Below, one piece after another: positions 26,481 through 36,384 of a stretch of DNA of 64,000 bases. The position numbers were made by a program, and so were the translations under genes. A model generated the notes under the pieces. That model was not told the DNA's origin and ran no database searches. It worked only from the letters and a program-made list of their open reading frames with translations. The DNA is taken from contig JBIQJD010000009.1 of NCBI GenBank assembly GCA_044507695.1, positions 123,166 to 187,165 of the forward strand, given 5' to 3'. Within the stretch, counting starts at the first letter, position 1. Each line of letters starts with the position of its first letter. The stretch comes from JBIQJD01 sp044507695. GTDB lineage: Bacteria; Bacteroidota; Ignavibacteria; Ignavibacteriales; Ignavibacteriaceae.

Positions 26481-28958
26481 ATGGGATTAAAAAACGGTTC
26501 AGTATTCTTTACAGATAATGAAAAGATTGAAAGCTATTCTCTTTCAAATCAATTTGCAGAACACCTGGAGTTTGATCTTGTTAAAGATAAAATAACTGCA
26601 ACCGAAAGTGATGCATACTATGCGCTTTCACTCGCAGTACGTGACAGGCTCGTACGAAGCTGGCTCAGAACACAGCAGCAATACAAGGAAAAGGATGTAA
26701 AAAGAGTATACTATCTATCGTTAGAATTTTTGATGGGAAGGCTGCTCGGCAATGTTTTAATCAATATGGATTTTTATGATGAGTGTTATAAAATTCTTCA
26801 GCGGGATGGTTATAAACTTGAAGACATTCGTGAGTATGAACCTGATATGGGTTTGGGCAACGGTGGTTTAGGAAGGCTCGCGGCATGTTTTCTTGATTCA
26901 ATGGCTACGCTTGAACTGCCGGCATTTGGTTACGGCATCCGGTATGAGTATGGAATTTTTGCCCAGGAAATTGAGAACGGCTACCAGGTTGAAAAACCTG
27001 ATAACTGGATTAGTTACGGCAATCCATGGGAGATATTAAGACGCAGCTTAAATTACCGTATTAAGTTTTACGGAAAAGTAATTCAGGATCCGGTTGATCA
27101 TTTAAAATATCATTGGGTAGATACAAATGATATTTTAGCTGTTGCTTATGATATTCCTGTTCCCGGTTACAGAACAAACACTGTTAATAATTTAAGATTG
27201 TGGCAGGCTAAAGCAACAAGTGAATTCAGCTTTGAAGAATTTAACAGCGGAAATTATGTTGCTGCAGTTGATAGAAAAAACAGTTCTGAAAATATATCAA
27301 AAGTTCTTTATCCAAATGACACTATTGATAAAGGAAAATTTCTCCGTTTAAAACAGCAGTACTTCTTCTCTTCTGCAACTCTGCAGGATATTATAAGAAA
27401 ATACAGAATCAATCACGATACTTTTGATAAGTTTGCCGAAAAAACCGCAATTCAATTAAATGATACTCATCCTGTTATTGCTATTCCGGAATTGATGAGA
27501 ATCTTAATTGATGAAGAAGGATTAAGCTGGGATAAAGCCTGGGATATTACTACAAAAACTTTTTCTTATACAAACCATACGGTTGTGCCTGAAGCTCTTG
27601 AAGAGTGGTCCGTTTCAATTGTTGCTGATCTTCTTCCACGCCATCTTCAAATAATTTATGAAATTAACAGAAGATTTATTGAATACATAAAAGAAAATTA
27701 TACGCAGGATGAAAAAATAATTTCATCTCTATCAATCATAAAAGATCATCCTGAAAAGAAAATACGGATGTCTAATCTTGCAATAATTTGCTGCCATACA
27801 ATAAACGGCGTTGCTGAACTTCATACAGAAATTTTAAAGAAGGTAATCTTTCCGCATTTCTATGCTCTTTATCCTTCAAAGTTTAAAAATATTACAAACG
27901 GAATTACTCCAAGAAGATGGCTTAAAACATCAAATCCGCTTCTGGCCGGATTGATTTCTGATAGGATAGGCAATGGGTGGGTTACCGATTTGATGCAATT
28001 GAAGAAACTTGAAAAGTATGCTCGCAATAAAGAATTTCAGGAGAACTGGAGAATTGCAAAATGGCTTAACAAAAAACTGCTGATCAATTATATACAGGAT
28101 GAACATCCCGATATTAGAATTAATCCTGAATCAATGTTTGATGTGCAGGTAAAAAGATTTCATGAATACAAACGGCAGCTTCTGAATGTGCTTCATGTGA
28201 TAACTTTATACAACAGGCTGAGAGATAATCCTTCTCTTGATATGGTTCCACGGACAGTAATATTTGGCGGTAAGGCTGCACCAGCTTATATGATGGCAAA
28301 ACTTGTAATCAAATTAATTAATTCCGTTGCAGATGTTATAAACCACGATCCGGTTGTTGGTGATAAACTTAAAGTAGTTTTTCTTAAAAATTATTCTGTT
28401 ACTCTTGCGGAAAGAATAATTGCCGCGGCTGATTTATCAGAACAAATTTCAACTGCGGGATTTGAAGCATCCGGCACAGGCAATATGAAGTTTGCACTTA
28501 ACGGTGCGCTTACAATCGGAACGCTGGATGGTGCAAATGTTGAAATACTTCAGGAAGTTGGTGATGAGAATATTTTTATTTTTGGTTTAACCGATGAACA
28601 GGTTTTGGATCTGAAAAATAACAGTTATAATCCGCGTGCTGAGTTAGGAAAAATTCCTGAACTGCAGCGGATAATAAATATGCTTGAATCAAATTTTTTT
28701 AACAGCAATGAACCGGAAATTTTTAAACCAATTGTTGATAGCCTTTTAAATGTAGATTATTATTGTTTGTTTGCGGATTATAATTCCTATATCAAAACTC
28801 AGGATGAAGTAAGCAAACTTTATTTGAACCAGGAAGAATGGACATACAAATCTATTTTAAATGTTGCAAGGATAGGAAAGTTTTCAAGCGATCGTTCAAT
28901 TAAAGAGTATGCTGAAAAAATATGGAATGTAAAACCGGTGAAGATTAAAAATCATTAA
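26481..28958 (+). CDS. glgP: glycogen/starch phosphorylase
   Basis: Pyridoxal-phosphate enzyme releasing glucose-1-phosphate from glycogen. The 825 residues match the family. Diagnostic segments are YYLSLEFLMGRLLGNVLINM near residue 73, GLGNGGLGRLAACFLDSMAT near 125, NDTHPVIAIPELMRILIDEE, and the PLP-lysine signature EASGTGNMKFALNGALTIGT near 663. No other glycogen genes are adjacent. The stop codon is 19 bp from the convergent pseudouridine synthase. Confidence 0.96.
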   Translation: MGLKNGSVFFTDNEKIESYSLSNQFAEHLEFDLVKDKITATESDAYYALSLAVRDRLVRSWLRTQQQYKEKDVKRVYYLSLEFLMGRLLGNVLINMDFYDECYKILQRDGYKLEDIREYEPDMGLGNGGLGRLAACFLDSMATLELPAFGYGIRYEYGIFAQEIENGYQVEKPDNWISYGNPWEILRRSLNYRIKFYGKVIQDPVDHLKYHWVDTNDILAVAYDIPVPGYRTNTVNNLRLWQAKATSEFSFEEFNSGNYVAAVDRKNSSENISKVLYPNDTIDKGKFLRLKQQYFFSSATLQDIIRKYRINHDTFDKFAEKTAIQLNDTHPVIAIPELMRILIDEEGLSWDKAWDITTKTFSYTNHTVVPEALEEWSVSIVADLLPRHLQIIYEINRRFIEYIKENYTQDEKIISSLSIIKDHPEKKIRMSNLAIICCHTINGVAELHTEILKKVIFPHFYALYPSKFKNITNGITPRRWLKTSNPLLAGLISDRIGNGWVTDLMQLKKLEKYARNKEFQENWRIAKWLNKKLLINYIQDEHPDIRINPESMFDVQVKRFHEYKRQLLNVLHVITLYNRLRDNPSLDMVPRTVIFGGKAAPAYMMAKLVIKLINSVADVINHDPVVGDKLKVVFLKNYSVTLAERIIAAADLSEQISTAGFEASGTGNMKFALNGALTIGTLDGANVEILQEVGDENIFIFGLTDEQVLDLKNNSYNPRAELGKIPELQRIINMLESNFFNSNEPEIFKPIVDSLLNVDYYCLFADYNSYIKTQDEVSKLYLNQEEWTYKSILNVARIGKFSSDRSIKEYAEKIWNVKPVKIKNH

Positions 28959-28977
28959 AGAATTTTCCGCAGAGAAA

Positions 28978-29550
28978 TTATTTTTTAAACAAATTATCAA
29001 TTTCTTTTGCGGAAAGTTCTCTTACCTTTCCAACCAGAAGATTATTCAGATGCAAACTTTTTATTCTCACCCTTACTAATCTTAATGTTGGAAAACCAAT
29101 TTTTGCCGTCATCTTTCTAACCTGCCTGTTTCTTCCTTCAACCAAAGTAATACTTAACCATGAATCAGGCACCGTTTTTCTGAAGCGTACCGGCGGAACT
29201 CTCTCGCGAAAATTTGGCGGAGTAATTTTTTTAACTTTTGCAGGAAGAGTTTTCCTGTTTCCTATTATTACTCCGTCTCTCAATTTCTGAAGATCAGCTT
29301 CTGCAGGAATTCCTTCAACCTGAACATAATATTCTCTCTCATGTTTTTTTACAGGATTCAGCAGATGATCTGTCAGCTTTTTATCGTTAGTTAAAATAAG
29401 AAGCCCTTCACTGTCCATATCAAGTCTGCCAACAGGATAAACATTTGCCGGAAATTTGAAAAGATCCGCCAATGTTTTTCTTCCTTCCTTATCAGTAAAT
29501 TGTGAAAGCACACCGTAAGGTTTATTTACAGCGTAGTAGATTAATTTCAA
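28978..29550 (-). CDS. rRNA pseudouridine synthase (RluE/RsuA family)
   Basis: A 190-residue enzyme that isomerises uridine in rRNA. The catalytic Asp lies in PVGRLDMDSEGLLILTND (residues ~40-57), and the C-terminal NRQVRKMTAKIGFPTLRLVR is the usual RsuA-type end. There is no N-terminal S4 domain, so it is closest to RluE among E. coli relatives. A 9-bp perfect hairpin (GGATAAAAT/ATTTTATCC, 29593-29619) lies 43 bp upstream of its start and could be a regulatory structure. Confidence 0.9.
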   Translation of the reverse strand: MKLIYYAVNKPYGVLSQFTDKEGRKTLADLFKFPANVYPVGRLDMDSEGLLILTNDKKLTDHLLNPVKKHEREYYVQVEGIPAEADLQKLRDGVIIGNRKTLPAKVKKITPPNFRERVPPVRFRKTVPDSWLSITLVEGRNRQVRKMTAKIGFPTLRLVRVRIKSLHLNNLLVGKVRELSAKEIDNLFKK

Positions 29551-29843
29551 TTTCGTTTCTTATCTATTATTAGAGCTAATGATTACTGTGATGGATAAAA
29601 TTAGTAAAATATTTTATCCTTACTTAAAAATTTAAATTATCTTTTTGAAATTACCGTTCTGTGATATTGCTATGTACAAACTGTGAACCGCTTGCCGCAA
29701 TAAAGTTTAATTAGAGCCATAGAAGGATGCAAAACAAATCAATGAAGTAAAACGTCAAAAGTCATATTTGTTTTATCTGAGTTTTAGTTTAGTTATTTTC
29801 AACAAAAAGATTTGTATGGCAAAGGAATAATTATGGAGGAATT

Positions 29844-30092
29844 ATGTCATTCAGGGATCAGCGGAAATATCTTGAAGCATTAAAAAAATATGAAAAAAAA
29901 TTTGAACGTGAAGAAGCGGAAATGTACAAAAAATTTTTGCAGCGCCAGAAAGATGATGAGGATTTTGATTCCCTCTCAATGAAAAAACTTAAGGAAATGT
30001 ACGATAAATACAATGAGCGGGTTGATACTACTAAATACGATAAATTTTTTAAGAAAAAAGGAGAGAATGATAATCCACCTCCGCAGCAATAA
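29844..30092 (+). CDS. small, highly charged helical protein of unknown function
   Basis: An 82-residue protein, rich in Lys, Glu and Asp, predicted to be one long helix or coiled coil (KYLEALKKYEKKFEREEAEM, residues 8-27) with a proline/glutamine-rich tail. A very good Shine-Dalgarno (tatggagga) precedes ATG 29844, supporting translation. No homologue is recognised. It sits alone upstream of the DUF2723 gene with 150 bp between. The 293-bp region to its left holds no gene. Confidence 0.6.
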   Translation: MSFRDQRKYLEALKKYEKKFEREEAEMYKKFLQRQKDDEDFDSLSMKKLKEMYDKYNERVDTTKYDKFFKKKGENDNPPPQQ

Positions 30093-30242
30093 AGACTATT
30101 TTTGCATTGCTTGGTATAGCCATTTGTGGCTAACTTTTGTGTTAATTTTTTAAGATTTACATACAAAAACGGAAATTATTATCCACTTCATTCATCCTCT
30201 TATTTTCCCTGAAGAAGAGGAGCTTTTACATTTGAGGTTTTC

Positions 30243-33200
30243 ATGAATTTTAAGCTGATCCATAAGATTACTGCGGCTGCAGTTTTCTTTATTTCTCTGA
30301 TTGTATTATGGTCAACTGTTCAACCATCGGTTTCTTTTTGGGATTGCGGTGAATTTATTGCAGCCGGTTACTACCTGCAGGTGCCGCATCCTCCCGGAAC
30401 GCCGTTCTTTCTTCTGCTTGGCAGATTATTCTCACTGCTTCCTTTTGATTGGAACATAGCTTACAAAGTTAATCTCATCTCCGTTTTTTCAAGCGCATTT
30501 TCAGTTCTCCTTCTTTATTTAATTGCAGTAAAACTGATTGAAAATTATAAAGGAAAAAAACCTGAAAATTTATTGGATGGATTATCAACATACATTCCTG
30601 CAGCAATTGGTGCTTTATCTTTTTCATTCAGTGATACTTTTTGGTTTAACGCAGTTGAAGCAGAAGTGTACGCATTCAGCACACTTTTATTTGCAAGCGT
30701 TACCTGGCTTATGATGCGCTGGCAGGAACGCGCAGATAAAAAAGATAATGAGAAATATCTCCTGATGATTGCATACCTGATTGGTATCTCAACCGGCGTT
30801 CACCTTATGAGTGTGCTTGCAATTGTTCCTGTTGTAATGATCATTGTTTTCCGTAAATATGTTGATGATGAAGAAAGTCTGAAAAAAACCGGCTATATAT
30901 TTTTAGCTCATGCTGCAGTAATTCTTATAATTGCACTTGCAATGTGGGGAGCGCAAACTTCCACCACACCGCCTTCTCCGCAGGAGTACCAGGATTATGA
31001 TTCAAAATTTAAATTAGTAATTGGCGGTATCAGTGTTCTTATTATGGGCATTTTCTGGAAGAAACTTTTTAACAGAAATTCTTTTTACATGCCGCTCATA
31101 ATTGGCGGATTAGCATTATTCTTTACCTATCCCGGAATTGTAAAATATCTTCCTGCAATCATCAGCCAGGTTGCCGGAGATAATTTAACATTAGAAATAA
31201 TTACACTGCTCGTTATGTTCGGTGCGCTTGGTTATGGTGTTAATTATTCCATAAAGAATAAAAAACCAACGCTTCATCTTGTTTTCATGTCAGTAATTTT
31301 TGCGGTTATCGGCTTTACAACTTTTGCAATGGTAATAATAAGATCAAATCAAAATCCGCCAATGAATGAAAATGAGCCGGACACTTTCCCCGAACTGGTT
31401 TCATATCTTAACCGTGAACAGTACGGTGATTTTCCTACATTTAAAAGAAGATTTGCTACAGAGCCGCATCAATTAGGAGTTTATACAAACTATTCCTCTG
31501 ATCTTGATTTCTTCTGGCGTTACCAGATGAACCATATGATGACGAGATATCTTTTCTGGAATTATGCAGGAAGAGAAAGCTGGGTTCAGGATGCAGGACC
31601 AAACATGTCTCCCTTTAACAGTATTGGAAATATATTTGGTAAAATTCTCGGGATAAATTTTGAAGCCGGCAAACCGTTAAATACATTCTACGGAATTCCG
31701 CTTCTGCTTGGATTGTTAGGAATCTATTTCCATTTCCGGCGTGATTGGAAAATGGCTTCCGTATTTATGATTATGTTTATCCTGATGGGATACCTTACTG
31801 CCTTCTATCAAAATCAGCAGCAGCCTCAGCCAAGAGAAAGAGATTATTTTTATGTTGGTGCATTTTTCGTTTTTTCAATCTGGATTGCAATTGGTCTCCG
31901 CGGATTAATTGATTTGATAAGAGAAAAAATACAAAACGTTACCTACCGCAACGCCGCTGCAGTTGCAGTACTTGCATTCGGATTTGTTCTGGTTCCAGTT
32001 AAGATGGTTGCTTCAAATTATTTTACTCATGATAGATCGGAAAACTGGGTTCCGTGGGATTATTCTTACAACCTGCTGCAAAGCTGTGCGCCAAATTCAG
32101 TTTTATTTACTAATGGTGATAATGATACATTTCCGCTCTGGTATTTGCAGGATGTTGAAGGTGTAAGAAGGGATGTTAAGATTGCTAATCTCAGTCTGCT
32201 TAATACTCCCTGGTATATTAAGCAATTAAAGAATAATGATCCATACAAAGTTGGTACTATTAAAATCAGATTAAGTAATGAACAAATAGAAAACATTGGT
32301 CCTGCTCAATGGGAACCGAGAGATATAACTATTCCCGCACCAAAACAAGGCGGCATGGATGATCTTCTGCAGGAATATAATATTGAAGATTCAACTGTCA
32401 TCAAGCAGGGAAGTTTAACGTGGAGAATGAATAACACCGTAAGTTTTGGCAATATAAAAGCAGTGCGTGTTCAGGATTTAATGGTAAAAGAAATTATTGA
32501 AGCCAATAACTGGGAACGCCCGATTTATTTTGCAGTAACTTGTTCAGAAGATAGTAAGATTGGTTTAAGTGATTATCTGAAAATGGAAGGAATGGCTTTA
32601 AGACTTGTTCCGGAAAGAGCAGAATCACAAATGAGTTTTATTAATGAAGAAGTTTTAAGGCAGCAGTTATTCGGTAATCCTGATCAGACAATCTCAAAAG
32701 ATTATAAACCCGGATTTTTATTCCGCGGCTTGAACAGAGATGATATTTTCTTTGATGAAAACCATGTTAGGATGACTGTAAATTACAGGAATGCATATTT
32801 CAGGCTTGCTGTTCATTATATAAATAGCAATCAGAATGAACTTGCTGTTAAAACACTTGATGAAATGAACAGAGTAATGCCGCGTTCAAACTTCCCGATG
32901 GAATTAGGCTTCCTTTACGAAATGGGAAATATCTATCATGCTGCAGGTGCTGAAGAAAAATATGAAGCTGTTGCAAAAGAAGTTGAAGAACTGGCATGGC
33001 AGCGTTTGGAAGAAAATCCAACTGATTTCCAATCATACTGGAGCCCATATAAAATTTTAATTTATACTTATGAAAATCTGCAGGATTATAAAAATCTTGT
33101 AAGATTATGGGAAAGAATAGAACAGATTTATCCTAATGATCCAAGTGTAAAACAAAATCTTGAACGATACAGAAATCTTTCTCAAAGAGATAATGCCAAA

Positions 33201-33245
33201 GTTGATTCAATTCCTTCAACCGGTGCTGATTCGGTTAAGCAGTAA
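30243..33245 (+). CDS. DUF2723 multi-pass membrane protein
   Basis: A 1000-residue protein. The N-terminus VSFWDCGEFIAAGYYLQVPH (residues ~30-49) is the DUF2723 signature, recalling the catalytic loop of GT-C protein O-mannosyltransferases. About ten membrane segments fill residues 1-620, followed by a large exported C-terminal part with helical, TPR-like repeats near residues 850-1000. Such proteins are nearly universal in Bacteroidota and are thought to be glycosyltransferases of the cell envelope; the substrate is unknown. A strong terminator follows. Confidence 0.9.
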   Translation: MNFKLIHKITAAAVFFISLIVLWSTVQPSVSFWDCGEFIAAGYYLQVPHPPGTPFFLLLGRLFSLLPFDWNIAYKVNLISVFSSAFSVLLLYLIAVKLIENYKGKKPENLLDGLSTYIPAAIGALSFSFSDTFWFNAVEAEVYAFSTLLFASVTWLMMRWQERADKKDNEKYLLMIAYLIGISTGVHLMSVLAIVPVVMIIVFRKYVDDEESLKKTGYIFLAHAAVILIIALAMWGAQTSTTPPSPQEYQDYDSKFKLVIGGISVLIMGIFWKKLFNRNSFYMPLIIGGLALFFTYPGIVKYLPAIISQVAGDNLTLEIITLLVMFGALGYGVNYSIKNKKPTLHLVFMSVIFAVIGFTTFAMVIIRSNQNPPMNENEPDTFPELVSYLNREQYGDFPTFKRRFATEPHQLGVYTNYSSDLDFFWRYQMNHMMTRYLFWNYAGRESWVQDAGPNMSPFNSIGNIFGKILGINFEAGKPLNTFYGIPLLLGLLGIYFHFRRDWKMASVFMIMFILMGYLTAFYQNQQQPQPRERDYFYVGAFFVFSIWIAIGLRGLIDLIREKIQNVTYRNAAAVAVLAFGFVLVPVKMVASNYFTHDRSENWVPWDYSYNLLQSCAPNSVLFTNGDNDTFPLWYLQDVEGVRRDVKIANLSLLNTPWYIKQLKNNDPYKVGTIKIRLSNEQIENIGPAQWEPRDITIPAPKQGGMDDLLQEYNIEDSTVIKQGSLTWRMNNTVSFGNIKAVRVQDLMVKEIIEANNWERPIYFAVTCSEDSKIGLSDYLKMEGMALRLVPERAESQMSFINEEVLRQQLFGNPDQTISKDYKPGFLFRGLNRDDIFFDENHVRMTVNYRNAYFRLAVHYINSNQNELAVKTLDEMNRVMPRSNFPMELGFLYEMGNIYHAAGAEEKYEAVAKEVEELAWQRLEENPTDFQSYWSPYKILIYTYENLQDYKNLVRLWERIEQIYPNDPSVKQNLERYRNLSQRDNAKVDSIPSTGADSVKQ

Positions 33246-33262
33246 TCAATATAAATTTTCAG

Positions 33263-33290
33263 TGCCGGACTAAGTGCCGGCATTTTTTTT
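33263..33290 (+). terminator. intrinsic terminator after the DUF2723 gene
   Basis: Stem TGCCGG/CCGGCA (33263-33268 and 33277-33282) with an 8-base loop, then eight Ts. It separates the DUF2723 gene from the GT9 gene that starts 12 bp later, so the latter probably needs its own promoter or read-through. Confidence 0.8.
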
Positions 33291-33301
33291 ATTTTAGTGA
33301 A

Positions 33302-34363
33302 ATGAAAATTCTCATACTTGCACTTTCCGGAATTGGCGATGCGCTGATGTTTACTCCCGCAATTAAATTAATGAGATCTCATCTTCCCGATGCACAGATT
33401 GATGCTCTTGTTATGTTTAAGGGAGTTAAGGACATGTATGACCGTAATCCTCATTTAAATAATGTTTATCATTTTGATTTTTTAAAAGAGGGAAGTGCCG
33501 CATCATTGTTATATATGTTAAAGCTCAGAGGAAGGTATGATGCATCAATAAATGTTTATCCTTCTAATCGTAAAGAATATAATGTTATTAATTTTTTAAC
33601 AGGGGCGAAAAAAAGAGCAGGAGTAAAATATCTCCGTAAGGATAAAGAAAATTTTGGTCCGTTGAATAATGTTAGAGTTACAGAAGATGATTTTCAGCAT
33701 AATGTTGTTACAAACATTAAACTTGTTGAAAAACTTTTAGATACAAAATTTGATGTTGAACCTCCGCTTGAATTTTATCTTACAGAAGAAGATCAGATTT
33801 TTGCTGAAAAATATTTATCAGATTTATCAATTAGTTCAGATGATTTGGTAATAGGTTTTCATCCAGGCTCAGCTACATTTAAAAATCATGAAAAACGAAG
33901 ATGGGAACCTGAAAAATTTGCATCACTTGCATCAAAATTAATTGAAGAAAAAACTGCAAAAATATTAATATTTGGCGGGCCGGAAGAGAAAGATTTAAGA
34001 TCAAAAATAAAGGACCAGACAAATTCTATAAATATATTTTCAGTTGAAACAAAAAATCTTGCCCAAACTGCTGCGGTAATGAAAAGGTGCAATGTGTTTG
34101 TATCAAATGATTCAAGCCTTATGCATGTTGCAGCAGCGCTTCGGTTAAAAATTGCTGCAATTATTGGTCCTACAAATCCGGCGTACATTCATCCCTGGAA
34201 AACTCAGCACAAAATAGTTTCACTTTATCTGGAATGCTCACCATGTTTTATTTATTCACCGCGTCCACTAATTTGTTTCAGGGATGATGTGAAATTTAAA
34301 TGCATTAAAGAACTTGGCGTAGATATGGTTTACAACAGTGTTAACGAATTGCTTGCTACATAA
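33302..34363 (+). CDS. glycosyltransferase family 9 (heptosyltransferase-like)
   Basis: A 353-residue inner-membrane-associated GT-B enzyme. Markers are the N-terminal LSGIGDALMFTPAIKLMR, the central VIGFHPGSATFKNHEKRRW, and VSNDSSLMHVAAALRLKIAA as the donor-binding motif, with a Cys-rich LECSPCF near the end as in WaaF/RfaF-type proteins. With hldD also in the window, transfer of heptose during LPS core synthesis is the likely role. The last codons lie 2 bp from the methyltransferase start. Confidence 0.88.
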   Translation: MKILILALSGIGDALMFTPAIKLMRSHLPDAQIDALVMFKGVKDMYDRNPHLNNVYHFDFLKEGSAASLLYMLKLRGRYDASINVYPSNRKEYNVINFLTGAKKRAGVKYLRKDKENFGPLNNVRVTEDDFQHNVVTNIKLVEKLLDTKFDVEPPLEFYLTEEDQIFAEKYLSDLSISSDDLVIGFHPGSATFKNHEKRRWEPEKFASLASKLIEEKTAKILIFGGPEEKDLRSKIKDQTNSINIFSVETKNLAQTAAVMKRCNVFVSNDSSLMHVAAALRLKIAAIIGPTNPAYIHPWKTQHKIVSLYLECSPCFIYSPRPLICFRDDVKFKCIKELGVDMVYNSVNELLAT

Positions 34364-34367
34364 TATT

Positions 34368-35018
34368 ATGAATGAAAATCTCAAGGAATATTATTCTAAA
34401 CGTGCTGCGGAATATGAAATCATTTATCAAAAGCCGGAAAGGCAGGAAGAACTTCAGCAAATAAAATCATTTTTGAAAAATGAATTAAAAAATTTTTCGG
34501 TTTATGAAGCTGCATGCGGAACAGGATATTGGACACAGGTAATTTCCGAATCAGCTTCATCCGTTACTGCCGCTGATATAAGTGATGAAGTAATTCGAAT
34601 TGCAGCAACAAAAAATTACAACTGTGGAAATGTTCATTTTAAAATAGAGGATATCTTTACGCCTAATATGGGGGAAATGTATGATGCTTTTTTCGGCGGA
34701 TTCATCTGGTCTCATATTCCATTAAATCAACTTAATAATTTTTTATCAGCCTGTGAATCAAGAGTAAAATCCGGAGGCAAAATAATTTTTATGGATAATA
34801 ATTTTGTTGAAGGCAGCAGCACGCCGCTAAACAGCAGTGATGAAGAAGGAAATACATTTCAAATAAGAAAACTGAAAGATGGTTCTGAATACAAGGTGCT
34901 AAAAAATTTCTCTGATAAATATTTATTCAATAAAATTTTTAGCAGCCGGAATATCAATTATGATTATTTAAACCTAAAGTATTTTTGGATAATAAAATAT
35001 AAAGTGAATCAAGGTTGA
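34368..35018 (+). CDS. class I SAM-dependent methyltransferase
   Basis: A 216-residue methyltransferase with the SAM loop VYEAACGTGYWTQVISESA near residues 42-60 and the acidic strand that follows (VTAADISDEVI). I chose ATG 34368 (MNENLKEYYSKRAAEYE), since an upstream in-frame ATG at 34338 would overlap the GT9 gene and adds no conserved residues. Substrate unknown; its position after GT9 suggests a glycan or lipid, but this is weak inference. Confidence 0.83.
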   Translation: MNENLKEYYSKRAAEYEIIYQKPERQEELQQIKSFLKNELKNFSVYEAACGTGYWTQVISESASSVTAADISDEVIRIAATKNYNCGNVHFKIEDIFTPNMGEMYDAFFGGFIWSHIPLNQLNNFLSACESRVKSGGKIIFMDNNFVEGSSTPLNSSDEEGNTFQIRKLKDGSEYKVLKNFSDKYLFNKIFSSRNINYDYLNLKYFWIIKYKVNQG

Positions 35019-35019
35019 A

Positions 35020-36237
35020 TTAATTATTTATGATTGAATTAGCAGCTATCCACGCTGTTGTCCATGCAGATTGAAAATTAAATCCTCCCGTAACTGCATC
35101 AACATCAAGAACTTCACCGGCAAAAAATAATCCTTTATGAATTTTACTTTGCATTGTTTTTACATCAACTTCATTTAGATCAATTCCGCCGCATGTAACA
35201 AACTCATCTTTAAATGTGCTTTTACCTGTTACTTCAAATTTTGCTGAAGATAATTCATCAGCCATTTTCTGAATTAATTTTTTAGATAAATCATTCCATT
35301 TTAAATCTTTACTGCTGCCGGCAGAGATTATAATTCTCTCCCATAATCTTAACGGAAGATTAAACTGAGGATTTGAAGCAACATTTTTGTTTGTATAAAC
35401 TTTTTTGAAATTCAATAACTGTTCTTTTGTTTGTTCCGGATTTAAATTTATCCAGTTAAGAATAATTTTAAAATTATAATTCTTCTCAAACAAATCTCTT
35501 GCACCCCACGCAGATAATTTAAGAATTGCCGGTCCGCTCAATCCCCAATGAGTAATAAGCAAATCTCCCTCACAGCTTAATGATGAATTATCAATCAGCA
35601 CTTTTACATTTTTTACTGAAATACCTGCAAGTTCTTTGAGACGTTCATCTTTAATATTAAAAGTAAACAAGGATGGTACAGGAGAAATAATGTTGTGTCC
35701 AATGTTTTCAAGCAAATTCCACATTTGCTGATTGCTTCCGGAAGCTATAATGAATTTATCAGCTTCCAATATTCCATCAGAAGTAATTATTTTCCAAACG
35801 GATGATTGATCAATCGGTGGTGCAATTTTATTTATCTTAACATTCTTTTGAATTTTAATATTCACTTTCTCTGCGGAATTCAAAAAGCAATCAATTATTG
35901 TTTGAGAATTATCCGTAGCAGGAAAAACTCTTCCATCATGTTCAACTTTCAGTTTTACATTTCTTTTCTCAAACCAATTTATAACATCATTTGATGAAAA
36001 ATTATAAAATGCTTTTTTAAGAAATCTGTTTCCGCGGGGATAATATTTTGCAAGTTCAGCAGGATCAGAAATAACGTTTGTAACATTGCATCTTCCGCCG
36101 CCGGAGATTTTTACCTTACTGAGCAGTTTATCTGTTCTTTCAAGAATAGTTATTTCTGCTTCAGGGAGTTTTTCTGCAATGTTTATAGCTGCAAAAAATC
36201 CTGCCGCACCTCCGCCAATTACTACAATTTTTTTCAT
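35020..36237 (-). CDS. BaiN/HI0933-like NAD(P)/FAD-dependent oxidoreductase
   Basis: A 405-residue flavoprotein of the YhiN/HI0933 family. The FAD loop VVIGGGAAGFFAAINIAE starts at residue 4, followed by VKISGGGRCNVTNV near 44, and the C-terminal TCGGIDLNEVDVKTMQSKIH and VTGGFNFQSAWTTAWIA motifs. The family's best-known member, BaiN, reduces bile-acid intermediates, but most members have no known substrate. It is convergent with the methyltransferase by 1 bp. Confidence 0.92.
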   Translation of the reverse strand: MKKIVVIGGGAAGFFAAINIAEKLPEAEITILERTDKLLSKVKISGGGRCNVTNVISDPAELAKYYPRGNRFLKKAFYNFSSNDVINWFEKRNVKLKVEHDGRVFPATDNSQTIIDCFLNSAEKVNIKIQKNVKINKIAPPIDQSSVWKIITSDGILEADKFIIASGSNQQMWNLLENIGHNIISPVPSLFTFNIKDERLKELAGISVKNVKVLIDNSSLSCEGDLLITHWGLSGPAILKLSAWGARDLFEKNYNFKIILNWINLNPEQTKEQLLNFKKVYTNKNVASNPQFNLPLRLWERIIISAGSSKDLKWNDLSKKLIQKMADELSSAKFEVTGKSTFKDEFVTCGGIDLNEVDVKTMQSKIHKGLFFAGEVLDVDAVTGGFNFQSAWTTAWIAANSIINN

Positions 36238-36384
36238 ATAAAATTATTCTGATTTGGATTTCCCGGTGATCCTCAAAAATTTTTGGCTGTGAAAAAATAT
36301 AAATACGTGCTTTAAATATTATTTAGTAATTAATAAATATTTTATATTGCATCAAAATTACAAACCAATTAAGAGGAGATTCTC

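Noticed and set aside
30117..30132. Hairpin TAGCCA/TGGCTA after the 82-residue gene
   Set aside because: Only 6 bp and no clean T-run; too weak to call a terminator.
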